DNA from: an uncultured Veillonella sp.
Lineage (GTDB): Bacteria; Bacillota; Negativicutes; Veillonellales; Veillonellaceae
Assembly (NCBI RefSeq): GCF_905209685.1
Contig: NZ_CAJLUB010000043.1
Span: 1 to 12,567 of the forward strand
Direction: 5' to 3'
Length of the DNA stretch: 12,567 nt
This document shows, one piece after another, positions 1 through 6,059 of the stretch. Under the pieces are notes generated by a model. That model was given only the letters and a program-made list of their open reading frames with translations, searched no databases and was not told the origin of the DNA. Every line of letters begins with the position of its first letter. Within the stretch, counting starts at the first letter, position 1. The translations under genes were made by a program, and so were the position numbers.

Positions 1-434
1 CGCCATAGTGGCATCATCACGTAGAACCATAGAAGGATAACCATAAAGTACAGATGATACATAGATGTACCAAATAATAGGTTAACCGCCAATGGTCCCG
101 GATGTAAATTACCAAGGTTATGCGCCGTCAGTCCTGTGTAGAGCAGATAAAATATGGACCACGTAATATATGGAAATAGCACCACCTGAATACGGCGGTG
201 CATAAATTCCTTATATGAGAATGGTCCTTCTACAGAGGTATGATAAAACAATCCAAATGCAGAGAGGAAGAAAAATGCTGGTACCCCAAAGCGCGATAGA
301 ATTTCTAAGACGCTAATGAGTTCTAAATTTACAAAAGGATTTTGTAGTGCGTAAGAACCTACGTGAATGCCGATTACACCGAGCATACAGAGGCCACGCA
401 TATAAGTAATTTCCGGTAAAAATGCTTTTTTCAT
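1..434 (-). CDS. Acyltransferase-3 family membrane protein, partial (C-terminus beyond window)
   Basis: Reading leftward from position 434 gives an uninterrupted frame starting MKKAFLPEITYMRGL that runs off the window edge after about 144 codons. The opening motif (E-I-T-Y-M-R-G-L, then a G-V-I-G-I-H-V membrane segment), a second hydrophobic segment (FGVPAFFFLSAFGLF) and a basic HRR turn before another helix are typical of the acyltransferase-3 (OafA/WecH-like) family. These are multi-pass inner-membrane enzymes that acylate sugars or surface polymers; the substrate here cannot be told. An AGGGA ribosome site sits 6 bases before the ATG at 434, so I prefer it to the ATG at 440, which abuts the same site. 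The gene starts 16 bases after the DUF4127 stop on the same strand, so the two are probably one operon, possibly for envelope modification. Confidence 0.8.
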   Translation of the reverse strand, partial: MKKAFLPEITYMRGLCMLGVIGIHVGSYALQNPFVNLELISVLEILSRFGVPAFFFLSAFGLFYHTSVEGPFSYKEFMHRRIQVVLFPYITWSIFYLLYTGLTAHNLGNLHPGPLAVNLLFGTSMYHLYFMVILLWFYVMMPLW

Positions 435-450
435 AGCCATTCCCTATTCA

Positions 451-2265
451 TTATTGACCAGGTACAACTGCTGGTGTTGGCACAAGGCGTGGACCTTGAG
501 ATGTTGTAGCCGGTTGTTTTACTACTGGAATTACAGATGCTGTAGTTTGAGCAGCTGCAGTCTTTGCTGGTTGAGCAGGTTGTGCTGGTGCAGCTTGACC
601 ATTTGCTTGAGCTGCTGCTTCTGCTTTAGCCTTAGCTTCCGCTTCAGCTTTTGCTTTTGCCTCTGTTTCACGTTTCAAGCGCAATTCTTTTTCGAGAGGT
701 ACCACTGGTTTATCGTAAATAGTGATATCTGTTTCGAATAGACGTCCCCAAGGGAATGTAGCTTTTACTGTACGAGGGTCGACTTTGAGATATTTTTCAG
801 CGAAGTCTTGAATACGTTCACCTAAGTAGCTTTCAAGACGTTCGTTTAACTCGCCAGAGTAACGTACATTATCTGTACGAATAGAATCTTGCATGCGGTA
901 AATATCTTTACGGATATTTGCTTGGTACGCCCAGTTATCTAAGTATTGTTGCGTCAACATCTTGCGATGACCTTCTGGGCTCATAGTTTTGAGCAATACG
1001 CCTTGAGCAATAGCATAGCCTACTGTATTACTTGCTGTATTCCAACCATTGTACGCACCGATTTTATATAACATATCGCGTTTATACAAAGCAGATACTA
1101 ATGTATTGTCCGCACCATTGTTATAAGCGATATCTGCAACGCTTACGTTTACGCCAGAATCAACAGCTTGTTGAATGCGATCTACAAAAGCATTTGTAGA
1201 ATTAGAAATCATCGGGAAGTTCTCAAAGCTTTCAGATTCGCCAGTGCTTGTAGTAAGTGGTGTATTAACAGCTAACAACACAGTTGGTTTGCCTTGTGTC
1301 ACCATTGTGCCACCTACGGCTTCAACGTGTTGCGCAATTGTTTTATCGATAGTTTGGTCTTCATAACCTGGCAATGTTTTACCGCCACCACCGAGTGGAT
1401 AAATTACGGAGAATGTTGGTTTTTCTGCACTTTCATCTGTACGAGAACGAGCCATCAACAATAAACCAAGTTGGTCAGCACCAGGGAAACTACCATATTT
1501 TTCAACAGGAATATCCTTGGAGTATTTACTTAAGTAACGACCTTCTAATGCAGATTGGGACAATTGAGATGTATCATCATGGCCCAATGCGAAATAATCG
1601 AATACCCCACTGCGAGTTTCATCGATTAACTCTTTATTAATTTTCATATTCTTTTGACGGCGATCAAACCAGTCTTGTAGGTATTCTACAGGAACAGAGG
1701 CTTGAAGGCTCATCAATTTTTGAGTTTCCTCTTGTGTTAAGGAACCAGAATCTAATTTATCTTGCAATGCTGCAATTTGGAAGATAGTAGGACCATATTC
1801 CGCATAGTATGCTGGTTCAGTGCCGCCACCACTAGCACGTGGGGAGCGCATTACAGTACCGAAGCCATAAATACGTACTTTTTTGTTGCGAGCTTTTAAG
1901 GATTCAATGCGTTTTAAACGGCTTTCCAATGTAGAAAGTGGAATATTATGTTTACGAGAGTCTACAAGACCACCATAAATAAGCGTATCTGTACTCAATA
2001 CCATCACATCAGCACGGCCTGCATTTTGTTCAACCCAAGCCATGATTTGATCCGCTTGACCTTGGTAGTTCTTACCAGAAATCAAATTTTGAGGTGGTGT
2101 CAATATAGTCATACCTGCTTCGCGAGCTGTATCTACAGTATATTGTAAGCTTACAGGGCGATCATCTTGAGGTACGTACAACACGGTTTCCGCATCAATT
2201 TTAATAGATGTACCAGTAGCGATGGCTGCTGCCATAAGTGCTACTTTCAACCATTTATTCGTCAT
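451..2265 (-). CDS. Secreted DUF4127 family protein with Ala/Lys/Glu- and Pro/Gln-rich tail
   Basis: A 604-residue protein. Residues 1-25 form a signal peptide (basic start, hydrophobic core, cleavage probably near TSIKIDA), so it should act outside the cytoplasm. The body carries features I associate with DUF4127 (PF13552): an N-terminal VPQDDRPVS, then STDTLIYGGL and RSPRASGGG. The biochemical function of this family is unknown to me. Residues from about 530 to 604 form a low-complexity tail, first alternating Ala/Lys/Glu and then Ala/Pro/Gln/Thr, which may be a charged spacer or envelope-spanning stalk. The ATG at 2265 has a clear AGGAGA ribosome site 8 bases upstream. It is followed after 16 bases by the acyltransferase gene, suggesting co-expression. 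The family call is fairly sure; function is not. Confidence 0.85.
   Translation of the reverse strand: MTNKWLKVALMAAAIATGTSIKIDAETVLYVPQDDRPVSLQYTVDTAREAGMTILTPPQNLISGKNYQGQADQIMAWVEQNAGRADVMVLSTDTLIYGGLVDSRKHNIPLSTLESRLKRIESLKARNKKVRIYGFGTVMRSPRASGGGTEPAYYAEYGPTIFQIAALQDKLDSGSLTQEETQKLMSLQASVPVEYLQDWFDRRQKNMKINKELIDETRSGVFDYFALGHDDTSQLSQSALEGRYLSKYSKDIPVEKYGSFPGADQLGLLLMARSRTDESAEKPTFSVIYPLGGGGKTLPGYEDQTIDKTIAQHVEAVGGTMVTQGKPTVLLAVNTPLTTSTGESESFENFPMISNSTNAFVDRIQQAVDSGVNVSVADIAYNNGADNTLVSALYKRDMLYKIGAYNGWNTASNTVGYAIAQGVLLKTMSPEGHRKMLTQQYLDNWAYQANIRKDIYRMQDSIRTDNVRYSGELNERLESYLGERIQDFAEKYLKVDPRTVKATFPWGRLFETDITIYDKPVVPLEKELRLKRETEAKAKAEAEAKAKAEAAAQANGQAAPAQPAQPAKTAAAQTTASVIPVVKQPATTSQGPRLVPTPAVVPGQ
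592..665 (-). repeat. Low-complexity Ala/Lys/Glu codon repeat inside the DUF4127 gene
   Basis: The minus strand shows near-tandem GCT/GCA/GAA/AAA codons encoding alternating Ala-Lys-Ala-Glu units, followed by Ala-Gln-rich codons. It encodes the charged start of the C-terminal tail. Repeats like this vary in length between strains by slippage. Confidence 0.6.
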
Positions 2266-2287
2266 AAATCAAATCTCCTTCTGTGTA

Positions 2288-2306
2288 GCGAGTACTCCCG
2301 ACTCGC
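2288..2306. repeat. Inverted repeat in the DUF4127 leader
   Basis: GCGAGT-N7-ACTCGC is a perfect 6-bp inverted repeat 23 bases upstream of the DUF4127 start. It lies in what should be the untranslated leader. No T-tract follows on the minus strand, so it is not a simple terminator; it may be a leader hairpin or a regulator site. Confidence 0.35.
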
Positions 2307-2347
2307 GAAATGAACTGTTTTATAATACTCTCTTTTTCTGACACTTT

Positions 2348-2362
2348 TATGAAATGTTCATA
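2348..2362. promoter_or_regulatory. Palindrome TATGAA-N3-TTCATA, possible operator
   Basis: A perfect 6-bp inverted repeat with a 3-bp spacer lies between the end of the TRIC gene and the DUF4127 start. The surrounding AT-rich DNA (2307-2393) probably holds the DUF4127 promoter; a TATTAT-like minus-strand -10 is visible near 2320, but I see no convincing -35. Confidence 0.3.
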
Positions 2363-2393
2363 TGCTCAATAGTATAATTATATCATTTGACTA

Positions 2394-3041
2394 TTATTTC
2401 GCAACTGGCTTGGTTTTTCCTACCTTAGGTAGACTCCAATTGTACTTGATGGCTAACAGACGGATAACGAGTACCACTGTGAAAGCACCATATACGGCCA
2501 TACTGTCCCAACTAGATGTAACCATAAGATAATAAACAATACCCCCAATAATACTAGGCAATGCATATACATCCTCTTTCAAAACAGATGGAATGCGTTG
2601 CGCCAACATATCGCGGATAATACCGCCACCAACAGCAGTGATTGTACCGAGCAACACAATAAAGATAGGCAACTCTGGATAAAGTTTAAAACCTGCGGAA
2701 GCACCTGTTACGGTAAATGATGCTAGCCCTAATGCATCGGCTAATAAATAACTAGCACGACTACGAGGGCCCATTGCATGCTTACGGTAACGGCTGTTGT
2801 AAATCAAGAAGACGATAACGGTTACTACTAAAACAACCGTTACGTACACTACATTTCGCAGTGAGTTCGGCGGAAAATAACCGAGCAATACGTCCCGTAC
2901 AATACCGCCGCCGATAGCCGTAGCCAACGCCAATACAGCCATACCAAAGATATCCATCTTCCGAGCTACCCCAACGAGAGCACCGGATACAGCAAAGGCA
3001 ATGGTGCCAATCATATCAAACATATACCATATAATATCCAT
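2394..3041 (-). CDS. TRIC/UPF0126 family membrane channel protein (YadS/YicG-like)
   Basis: A 215-residue integral membrane protein with two similar halves, each about 90 residues with three hydrophobic helices. Each half carries the family signature: ATAIGGGIVRDVLLG in the first and TAVGGGIIRDMLAQ in the second. Family members are bacterial relatives of trimeric intracellular cation channels in the cytoplasmic membrane; some relatives have been linked to small-molecule or metal uptake, and the ion used here cannot be told. The frame is open 30 codons further upstream, but only the ATG at 3041 has a strong ribosome site (GGGGGAATT just before it), and residue 1 there matches the usual family start. 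It is divergent from tadA across about 80 bases. Confidence 0.88.
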   Translation of the reverse strand: MDIIWYMFDMIGTIAFAVSGALVGVARKMDIFGMAVLALATAIGGGIVRDVLLGYFPPNSLRNVVYVTVVLVVTVIVFLIYNSRYRKHAMGPRSRASYLLADALGLASFTVTGASAGFKLYPELPIFIVLLGTITAVGGGIIRDMLAQRIPSVLKEDVYALPSIIGGIVYYLMVTSSWDSMAVYGAFTVVLVIRLLAIKYNWSLPKVGKTKPVAK

Positions 3042-3124
3042 AATTCCCCCATATAATCTATTCGCATAACTGCGTACACTGTGATAGACTTTATGTAAGA
3101 TATTATACATGAAGAGGTATGCCA
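3042..3124. promoter_or_regulatory. Divergent promoter region between the TRIC gene and tadA
   Basis: This 83-bp AT-rich gap must drive at least one of the two divergent genes. A plausible rightward -10 (TATTAT near 3101-3106) lies before the tadA ribosome site; I find no good -35 for it, and nothing clear for the leftward gene. Confidence 0.3.
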
Positions 3125-3667
3125 ATGACAAAAGACATTACTGTAGATATTGAAAATATGGATGAACGAACACGGGACGAATATTTTATGTCCATCGCTA
3201 TGGAAGAAGCGCGCAAGGCTTATGAACTTGGAGAAATTCCTATCGGTGCCATTCTCGTAAAAGATAATACTATCATTTCACGCCATCACAATCGTCGTGA
3301 ACTCGATCATGATGCAACGGCTCATGCAGAGGTCCTCGTAATCCGCGAAGCATGCGATGTACTCAAGCGCTGGCGGTTGACTGGTTGTACCCTGTATGTT
3401 ACGATAGAGCCGTGTCCGATGTGCGCTGGAGCCATTATTAACAGTCGTATAGACCGTGTTGTATATGGTGCAAGTGATTACAAAGGAGGCGCCGTGGAAT
3501 CGCTATTCAATGTGCTCTCTCATCCTGGTTTAAATCATGAACCAAAACTAGCATCTGGTGTGCTTGGTGATGAATGCAGCCAAATTATGAAAGACTTCTT
3601 TAAAGAGCGCCGTAAAGCACGGAGGAGTACCCAAGAGGCTGAAGGGTCCGCACTCGAAATGCGGTAG
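3125..3667 (+). CDS. tadA: tRNA-specific adenosine deaminase TadA
   Basis: Deaminates A34 to inosine in the tRNA-Arg(ACG) anticodon, letting one tRNA read several codons. The zinc-dependent cytidine/deoxycytidylate-deaminase fold is complete: H67-A-E69 (zinc ligand and catalytic glutamate) and P-C97-P-M-C100 (the two cysteine ligands), with GEIPIGAILV before and SRIDRVVYGASDYKGG after. Two starts are possible, 3119 and 3125. The AGAGG ribosome site ends at 3117, leaving 1 base for the first and 7 for the second, so 3125 (MTKD) is preferred. The unusual part is the 3' end. The last 15 codons lie inside the tRNA-Ser gene (from 3621) and the stop TAG is in the tRNA's extra-arm region, giving a C-terminal tail that the fold does not need. 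The enzyme and the tRNA must share a transcript or overlap in the same strand. Confidence 0.95.
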   Translation: MTKDITVDIENMDERTRDEYFMSIAMEEARKAYELGEIPIGAILVKDNTIISRHHNRRELDHDATAHAEVLVIREACDVLKRWRLTGCTLYVTIEPCPMCAGAIINSRIDRVVYGASDYKGGAVESLFNVLSHPGLNHEPKLASGVLGDECSQIMKDFFKERRKARRSTQEAEGSALEMR

Positions 3668-3711
3668 GTCGGGCAACCGGCGCGGGGGTTCAAATCCCTC
3701 CTCCTCTGCCA
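3621..3711 (+). tRNA. tRNA-Ser(CGA), integration target
   Basis: The 91-nt cloverleaf includes an encoded CCA. The acceptor GGAGGAG pairs with CTCCTCT (closing with a G-U pair), the anticodon stem is CCGCA/TGCGG around loop CTCGAAA (anticodon CGA, reads UCG), a long extra arm typical of serine tRNA follows, then the T-arm GGGGG-TTCAAAT-CCCTC. The discriminator base is G, as expected for serine. The 5' part overlaps the tail of tadA, and the 3' end is the attachment site of the integrated element, left intact by the insertion. Confidence 0.95.
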
Positions 3712-3714
3712 ACT
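3704..3714 (+). repeat. attL core (CTCTGCCAACT)
   Basis: An 11-bp sequence covering the last eight tRNA bases, including CCA, plus three more. It recurs exactly at 11873-11883 next to the integrase gene. The six bases before each copy match at three positions and differ at the other three, so the recombination site may be a little longer but imperfect. Confidence 0.8.
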
Positions 3715-3725
3715 TTTCAAGCGTT

Positions 3726-3762
3726 GCTCTATGATTGCGTATGCTATCATAGGGCGTTTTTT
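3726..3762 (+). terminator. Rho-independent terminator for tadA/tRNA-Ser supplied by the element
   Basis: A 10-bp stem (GCTCTATGAT with ATCATAGGGC, one G-U pair) with a 10-nt loop is followed by GTTTTTT. It lies 14 bases after the tRNA, just inside the element, and would replace the host terminator that the insertion moved to 11893-11922. Confidence 0.85.
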
Positions 3763-3828
3763 ATTAGGGTTTATCTGCTTTATCGGTGTTCCTAGATATC
3801 GTATGACAACGTCATAATTTACCCGTTC

Positions 3829-3914
3829 TGCCCCTTTTCTGCCCCCTTTTTAGGGCATTCGAAATATAAGGAAATACTAGCCTCGCTTAGCATAATACCC
3901 TCTTTTCTTGCCCC
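3829..3914 (+). repeat. Left arm-type integrase binding repeats (TGCCCC x3)
   Basis: TGCCCC followed by a T-run occurs at 3829, 3840 and 3909, all in direct orientation. The first two are spaced exactly 11 bp, and the same 11-bp-spaced pair lies at the right end (11793 and 11804). The 3840 and 3909 copies belong to a diverged duplication of about 45 bp, each ending in GGAAATACT (3870 and 3938). Position and pairing fit arm sites for an integrase with an N-terminal arm-binding domain. Confidence 0.6.
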
Positions 3915-3969
3915 TTTTTATGGGGTCGGAAAACTCGGGAAATACTCCAACTCCATATAATCACCTCTA

Positions 3970-4010
3970 GCCCTCTCTTGATGCTGATCAACATTAAGAG
4001 GGGCTTTTAT
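3970..4010 (+). terminator. Rightward rho-independent terminator
   Basis: The stem is GCCC-CTCTT (one bulged T) pairing with AAGAGGGGC around a 16-nt loop, followed by TTTTAT. It points rightward, so it ends transcription entering from the tadA/tRNA side or shields the arrays downstream; no gene of the element ends here. Confidence 0.6.
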
Positions 4011-4035
4011 ATGTTTGGATATGTTAATAGAAAAA

Positions 4036-4157
4036 CCTTAACATTCCTTAACAATTATATACACCCCTCTATAAAAATAACGTCATCATATGTCATCAAA
4101 CACTTGAGCATTATATAAAAATAACCTTAACTTTTATTAACCTTATCTTTCCTTATC
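4036..4157 (+). repeat. CCTTA(A/T)C direct repeats, helically phased, with a 12-bp direct repeat
   Basis: CCTTAAC occurs at 4036, 4046 and 4125, and CCTTATC at 4141 and 4151. Pairs are 10 bp apart, about one helical turn. TATAAAAATAAC is repeated exactly at 4070-4081 and 4114-4125. All lie in AT-rich, gene-free DNA near attL. This suggests a protein-binding array, for example for the excisionase, a second replication-linked site or a packaging signal; the sequence does not say which. Confidence 0.5.
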
Positions 4158-4222
4158 AAAATAACTCAACTTAATAAAATGATGTCAACTTTTGACAACA
4201 ACTCCGCATCATTCACAAGGGC

Positions 4223-4257
4223 ATAAGAAAACCCCTGCACCATGTAACGGTGAGGGG
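4223..4257 (-). terminator. Leftward rho-independent terminator of the replication operon
   Basis: On the minus strand a GC-rich stem, CCCCTCACC with GGTG(C)AGGGG (one bulge, 7-nt loop), is followed by TTTTCTTATG. It lies about 260 bases beyond the last leftward gene (stop at 4518), in the right orientation to end the long leftward transcript. Confidence 0.7.
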
Positions 4258-4322
4258 CTTAATTCTCAATAAACGCTTATCGCATCTCCTGCTATCCTAT
4301 GCGTTTTAGTTATCAATTTTTC

Positions 4323-4369
4323 ATTACTTCCGATAATGTATGCTTATTGGTAGTAAATACGGAAGTAAT
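4323..4369. repeat. 10-bp inverted repeat ATTACTTCCG/CGGAAGTAAT
   Basis: A perfect 10-bp inverted repeat around a 27-nt AT-rich spacer, followed on the plus strand by TTTTTC. It could be a terminator for rightward transcription, a structured part of the 3' end of the leftward transcript, or a protein site; the long spacer argues against a simple terminator. Confidence 0.4.
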
Positions 4370-4517
4370 TTTTCACAAGAATGGCTTAACCATACGGATA
4401 ATTAAACATTACTCAAACGCATGTATATTTGAGCCGTAATTTTATGTATATTTTGATTGTTTTATACGAATTTATCGGAATAATTATAATTTCTGTGTTG
4501 TTGTGTGGTGGTGTAGG

Positions 4518-5069
4518 CTACTCTCTGCCATTCTCATTTATAGTTAGTTTTGCCTGTTCCACGGTAGGTAGCTCTATCCCCTTTTCGAGTATTACTCCTA
4601 TGATGCGGTGTGTTTTACCTCGTGAGGGTTCTCCCCTACCCCGTAGATACACCTCTATTATATACATTATATCCTCAAAGCGTAAGCCCTGCAGGTGGTA
4701 CAACGTATCATATAACCACATTTCTATAAGTACGAGCTTAGCAAATTTACTCTGCCTATCTTCTAGCGTTACGATCGTATCTGATATATCGTGCTTTTGA
4801 TTAACCTGTACAGCAGTATCGCCATACTTAGCCACGCCTGCATTAACCTTGTAATTGTGAATGCTATCCCGTAGCTTTTCAATCTCTGCATTGAGTTTAC
4901 TATACCCATTTAGCGTAGCTCTAATTATCCCTTTAGAGGTAGCTTTATCATCATTAATGGTTATCGTACTAGGGGCAGTATAAACAGCGCTCACAGGGGC
5001 AATTTTGCGGTTCTTTTCCCTTAGATACTCCTGCTCCTCACGGTACGCCCTATACTCTTTTGCATTCAT
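4518..5069 (-). CDS. Hypothetical protein, loosely ArpU/RinA/DUF1492-like; last gene of the leftward block
   Basis: 183 residues from the ATG at 5069, chosen because AGGGGG lies 4 bases upstream; the frame also offers a TTG at 5087 without such a site. Residues 1-25 are a charged helix (MNAKEYRAYREEQEYLREKNRK), about 50-75 another charged, probably coiled-coil helix, and about 105-160 a helical region (RQSKFAKLVLIEMWLY, then LRFEDIMYIIEVYLRG) that could be a helix-turn-helix. An N-terminal coiled coil with a distal helical DNA-binding-like end recalls the small late-transcription regulators ArpU/RinA and DUF1492, but I cannot name the family with confidence. The alternative is a small-terminase-like packaging protein, which this position in a PICI often holds. 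It is separated from the previous gene by 235 bases, so it may have its own promoter. Confidence 0.6.
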   Translation of the reverse strand: MNAKEYRAYREEQEYLREKNRKIAPVSAVYTAPSTITINDDKATSKGIIRATLNGYSKLNAEIEKLRDSIHNYKVNAGVAKYGDTAVQVNQKHDISDTIVTLEDRQSKFAKLVLIEMWLYDTLYHLQGLRFEDIMYIIEVYLRGRGEPSRGKTHRIIGVILEKGIELPTVEQAKLTINENGRE

Positions 5070-5304
5070 ACAGCCCCCTACATTCAACTAATAAATTTAA
5101 TTCACAAAGAGGCAAGCATTGCGCCTGCATGACCTCTGACATTAATCACCATTCACAGTACCTTTTATCTAGCAAGTGTATCGAAAATCCCAAATCTAGG
5201 CATTTCTTGGGGTCTCGGCCACCGCCTACTATCAAAAATCGCTGAAAGAACCTATTAACATTTGACTTATCTATATGCTATTAACGGATAGACATCATAA
5301 ATAT
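5070..5304. other. Gap between leftward genes, with a short start-less reading frame
   Basis: These 235 bases hold no standard gene. A minus-strand frame from 5277 to a stop at 5146 is open for about 43 codons and reads like protein (it includes FLIVGGGRDPKKCLDLG and ends in CEW), but it has no ATG and no ribosome site; the only candidate start is a TTG. It may be a decayed gene remnant or chance. A promoter for the 4518-5069 gene could also lie here. Confidence 0.35.
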
Positions 5305-5487
5305 TTATTTTTCCATTGTAAAACCATTGTACCACTCGGTATAAGCGTACTCTATTTCTTCCTCTGTTGGCTTTCGGTTATACACTTTTGTGAGAGTAAT
5401 CGTTTGAGGCATCTTAGGAATATTATTAAAGTACAACTCTACGAGCCACCGTGTACGATCAATACGCTCTATTTTCCATTTCTCCAT
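5305..5487 (-). CDS. Small hypothetical protein (60 aa)
   Basis: The ATG at 5487 has AGGGGG 8 bases upstream, the strong ribosome site shared by several genes of this element. The product is short, acidic-basic mixed and rich in Trp/Tyr (W4, W14, W52), with no membrane segment. It starts 12 bases after the stop of the 95-aa gene, so it is part of the leftward operon. I do not recognise the family. In PICIs this position downstream of the origin often holds genes that interfere with the helper phage, but nothing in the sequence shows that here. Confidence 0.65.
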   Translation of the reverse strand: MEKWKIERIDRTRWLVELYFNNIPKMPQTITLTKVYNRKPTEEEIEYAYTEWYNGFTMEK

Positions 5488-5499
5488 AATATGCGCCCC

Positions 5500-5787
5500 C
5501 TACCATTCACTAAACTGTATCGGGTGTACCTCAATAAAATAGCCACCTCGCTCGGGTTTTACTGTCATTGTTATTTCTTGTGATAGGTTCTTTTCATTTA
5601 ATAACGCTATAACATGGCTCAATATGGTTAGTTGCTTTGGATCAGCCACGCAAGCATACACGCTATAAGGTACTGTACTGTTTATCATGGTTTTAATTTG
5701 ATGAATAATACCACGCATATGCGTGCCACTAAAGTATTTTATAGCCTCTTCGTAGTCATCTATAAAGCGCTCTCCTGTTGTACTCAT
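5500..5787 (-). CDS. Small hypothetical protein (95 aa)
   Basis: The ATG at 5787 is preceded by AAAGGA. The protein is soluble, with a helical N-terminal half (ERFIDDYEEAIKYF) and a C-terminal part that looks like a beta hairpin (EITMTVKPERGGYFIEVHPI). The 65-aa neighbour ends in a similar pattern (IEMQVTPIPVRGEIRYLVSL), so the two may be distant duplicates. It is spaced 15 bases from the gene before and 12 from the gene after, so it is translated from the same leftward message. Function unknown. Confidence 0.65.
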   Translation of the reverse strand: MSTTGERFIDDYEEAIKYFSGTHMRGIIHQIKTMINSTVPYSVYACVADPKQLTILSHVIALLNEKNLSQEITMTVKPERGGYFIEVHPIQFSEW

Positions 5788-5802
5788 CTGTATATTTCCT
5801 TT

Positions 5803-6000
5803 CTAGTACTTTTTAAGGGATACTAAATACCGAATTTCACCTCTCACAGGGATAGGCGTTACCTGCATCTCAATATTGCTTAATTGTGCATCTAATCGTT
5901 TCGCTATTGCATTAACATCAGTTAGCGAAGAGTATTCTACAAAGCAGTATCTAGCGTAATCATCGCAAATAAAATTATGAACTCTTTCATCTTTCAGCAT
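5803..6000 (-). CDS. Small hypothetical protein (65 aa)
   Basis: The ATG at 6000 has AAAGGA upstream. It is the first gene after the iteron origin region and the first of three closely packed small genes. The product is soluble with two cysteines near the N-terminus (C12, C19), a short helix (DVNAIAKRLDAQLS) and a beta-rich end resembling that of the next gene. I do not recognise a family. The size and position match the small accessory proteins found after the replication module in satellites, but no role can be assigned. Confidence 0.65.
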   Translation of the reverse strand: MLKDERVHNFICDDYARYCFVEYSSLTDVNAIAKRLDAQLSNIEMQVTPIPVRGEIRYLVSLKKY

Positions 6001-6059
6001 GTCTATATATCCTTTCTATCATTCACAAGCCCCATTTTGTAAAAATTGAGGTGAGAGAA

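Larger units (their letters stand above)
3763..4517. other. Gene-free left end of the element (attachment arms, repeats, terminators)
   Basis: I find no credible gene in these 755 bases on either strand; open frames are short and lack ribosome sites. The stretch holds three TGCCCC arm-type repeats (3829-3914), a rightward terminator (3970-4010), an array of CCTTA(A/T)C repeats with a 12-bp direct repeat (4036-4157), a leftward terminator (4223-4257) closing the replication operon, and a 10-bp inverted repeat with a 27-nt loop (4323-4369). A second hairpin, CTCAAA/TTTGAG, lies at 4412-4433. A small RNA gene cannot be excluded. Confidence 0.6.

Noticed and set aside
454..741. Plus-strand Cys/Ser/Phe-rich frame
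   Set aside because: An antisense reading of the Ala/Lys/Glu repeat codons of the DUF4127 gene; the composition is an artefact of the repeat.
3535..3750. Minus-strand frame of 71 codons across the tadA end and tRNA-Ser
   Set aside because: It is the antisense of a tRNA gene (a common false call, with the RRRDLNPRAGCPTY pattern), has no ribosome site and overlaps tadA.
4429..4800. Plus-strand frame of 123 codons with hydrophobic start
   Set aside because: Mostly antisense to the 4518-5069 gene, with no ribosome site, and it runs against the operon.
4518..5069. Small terminase (terS) as a firm call
   Set aside because: The position fits, but no N-terminal HTH typical of TerS is visible; I left it as a hypothetical protein.
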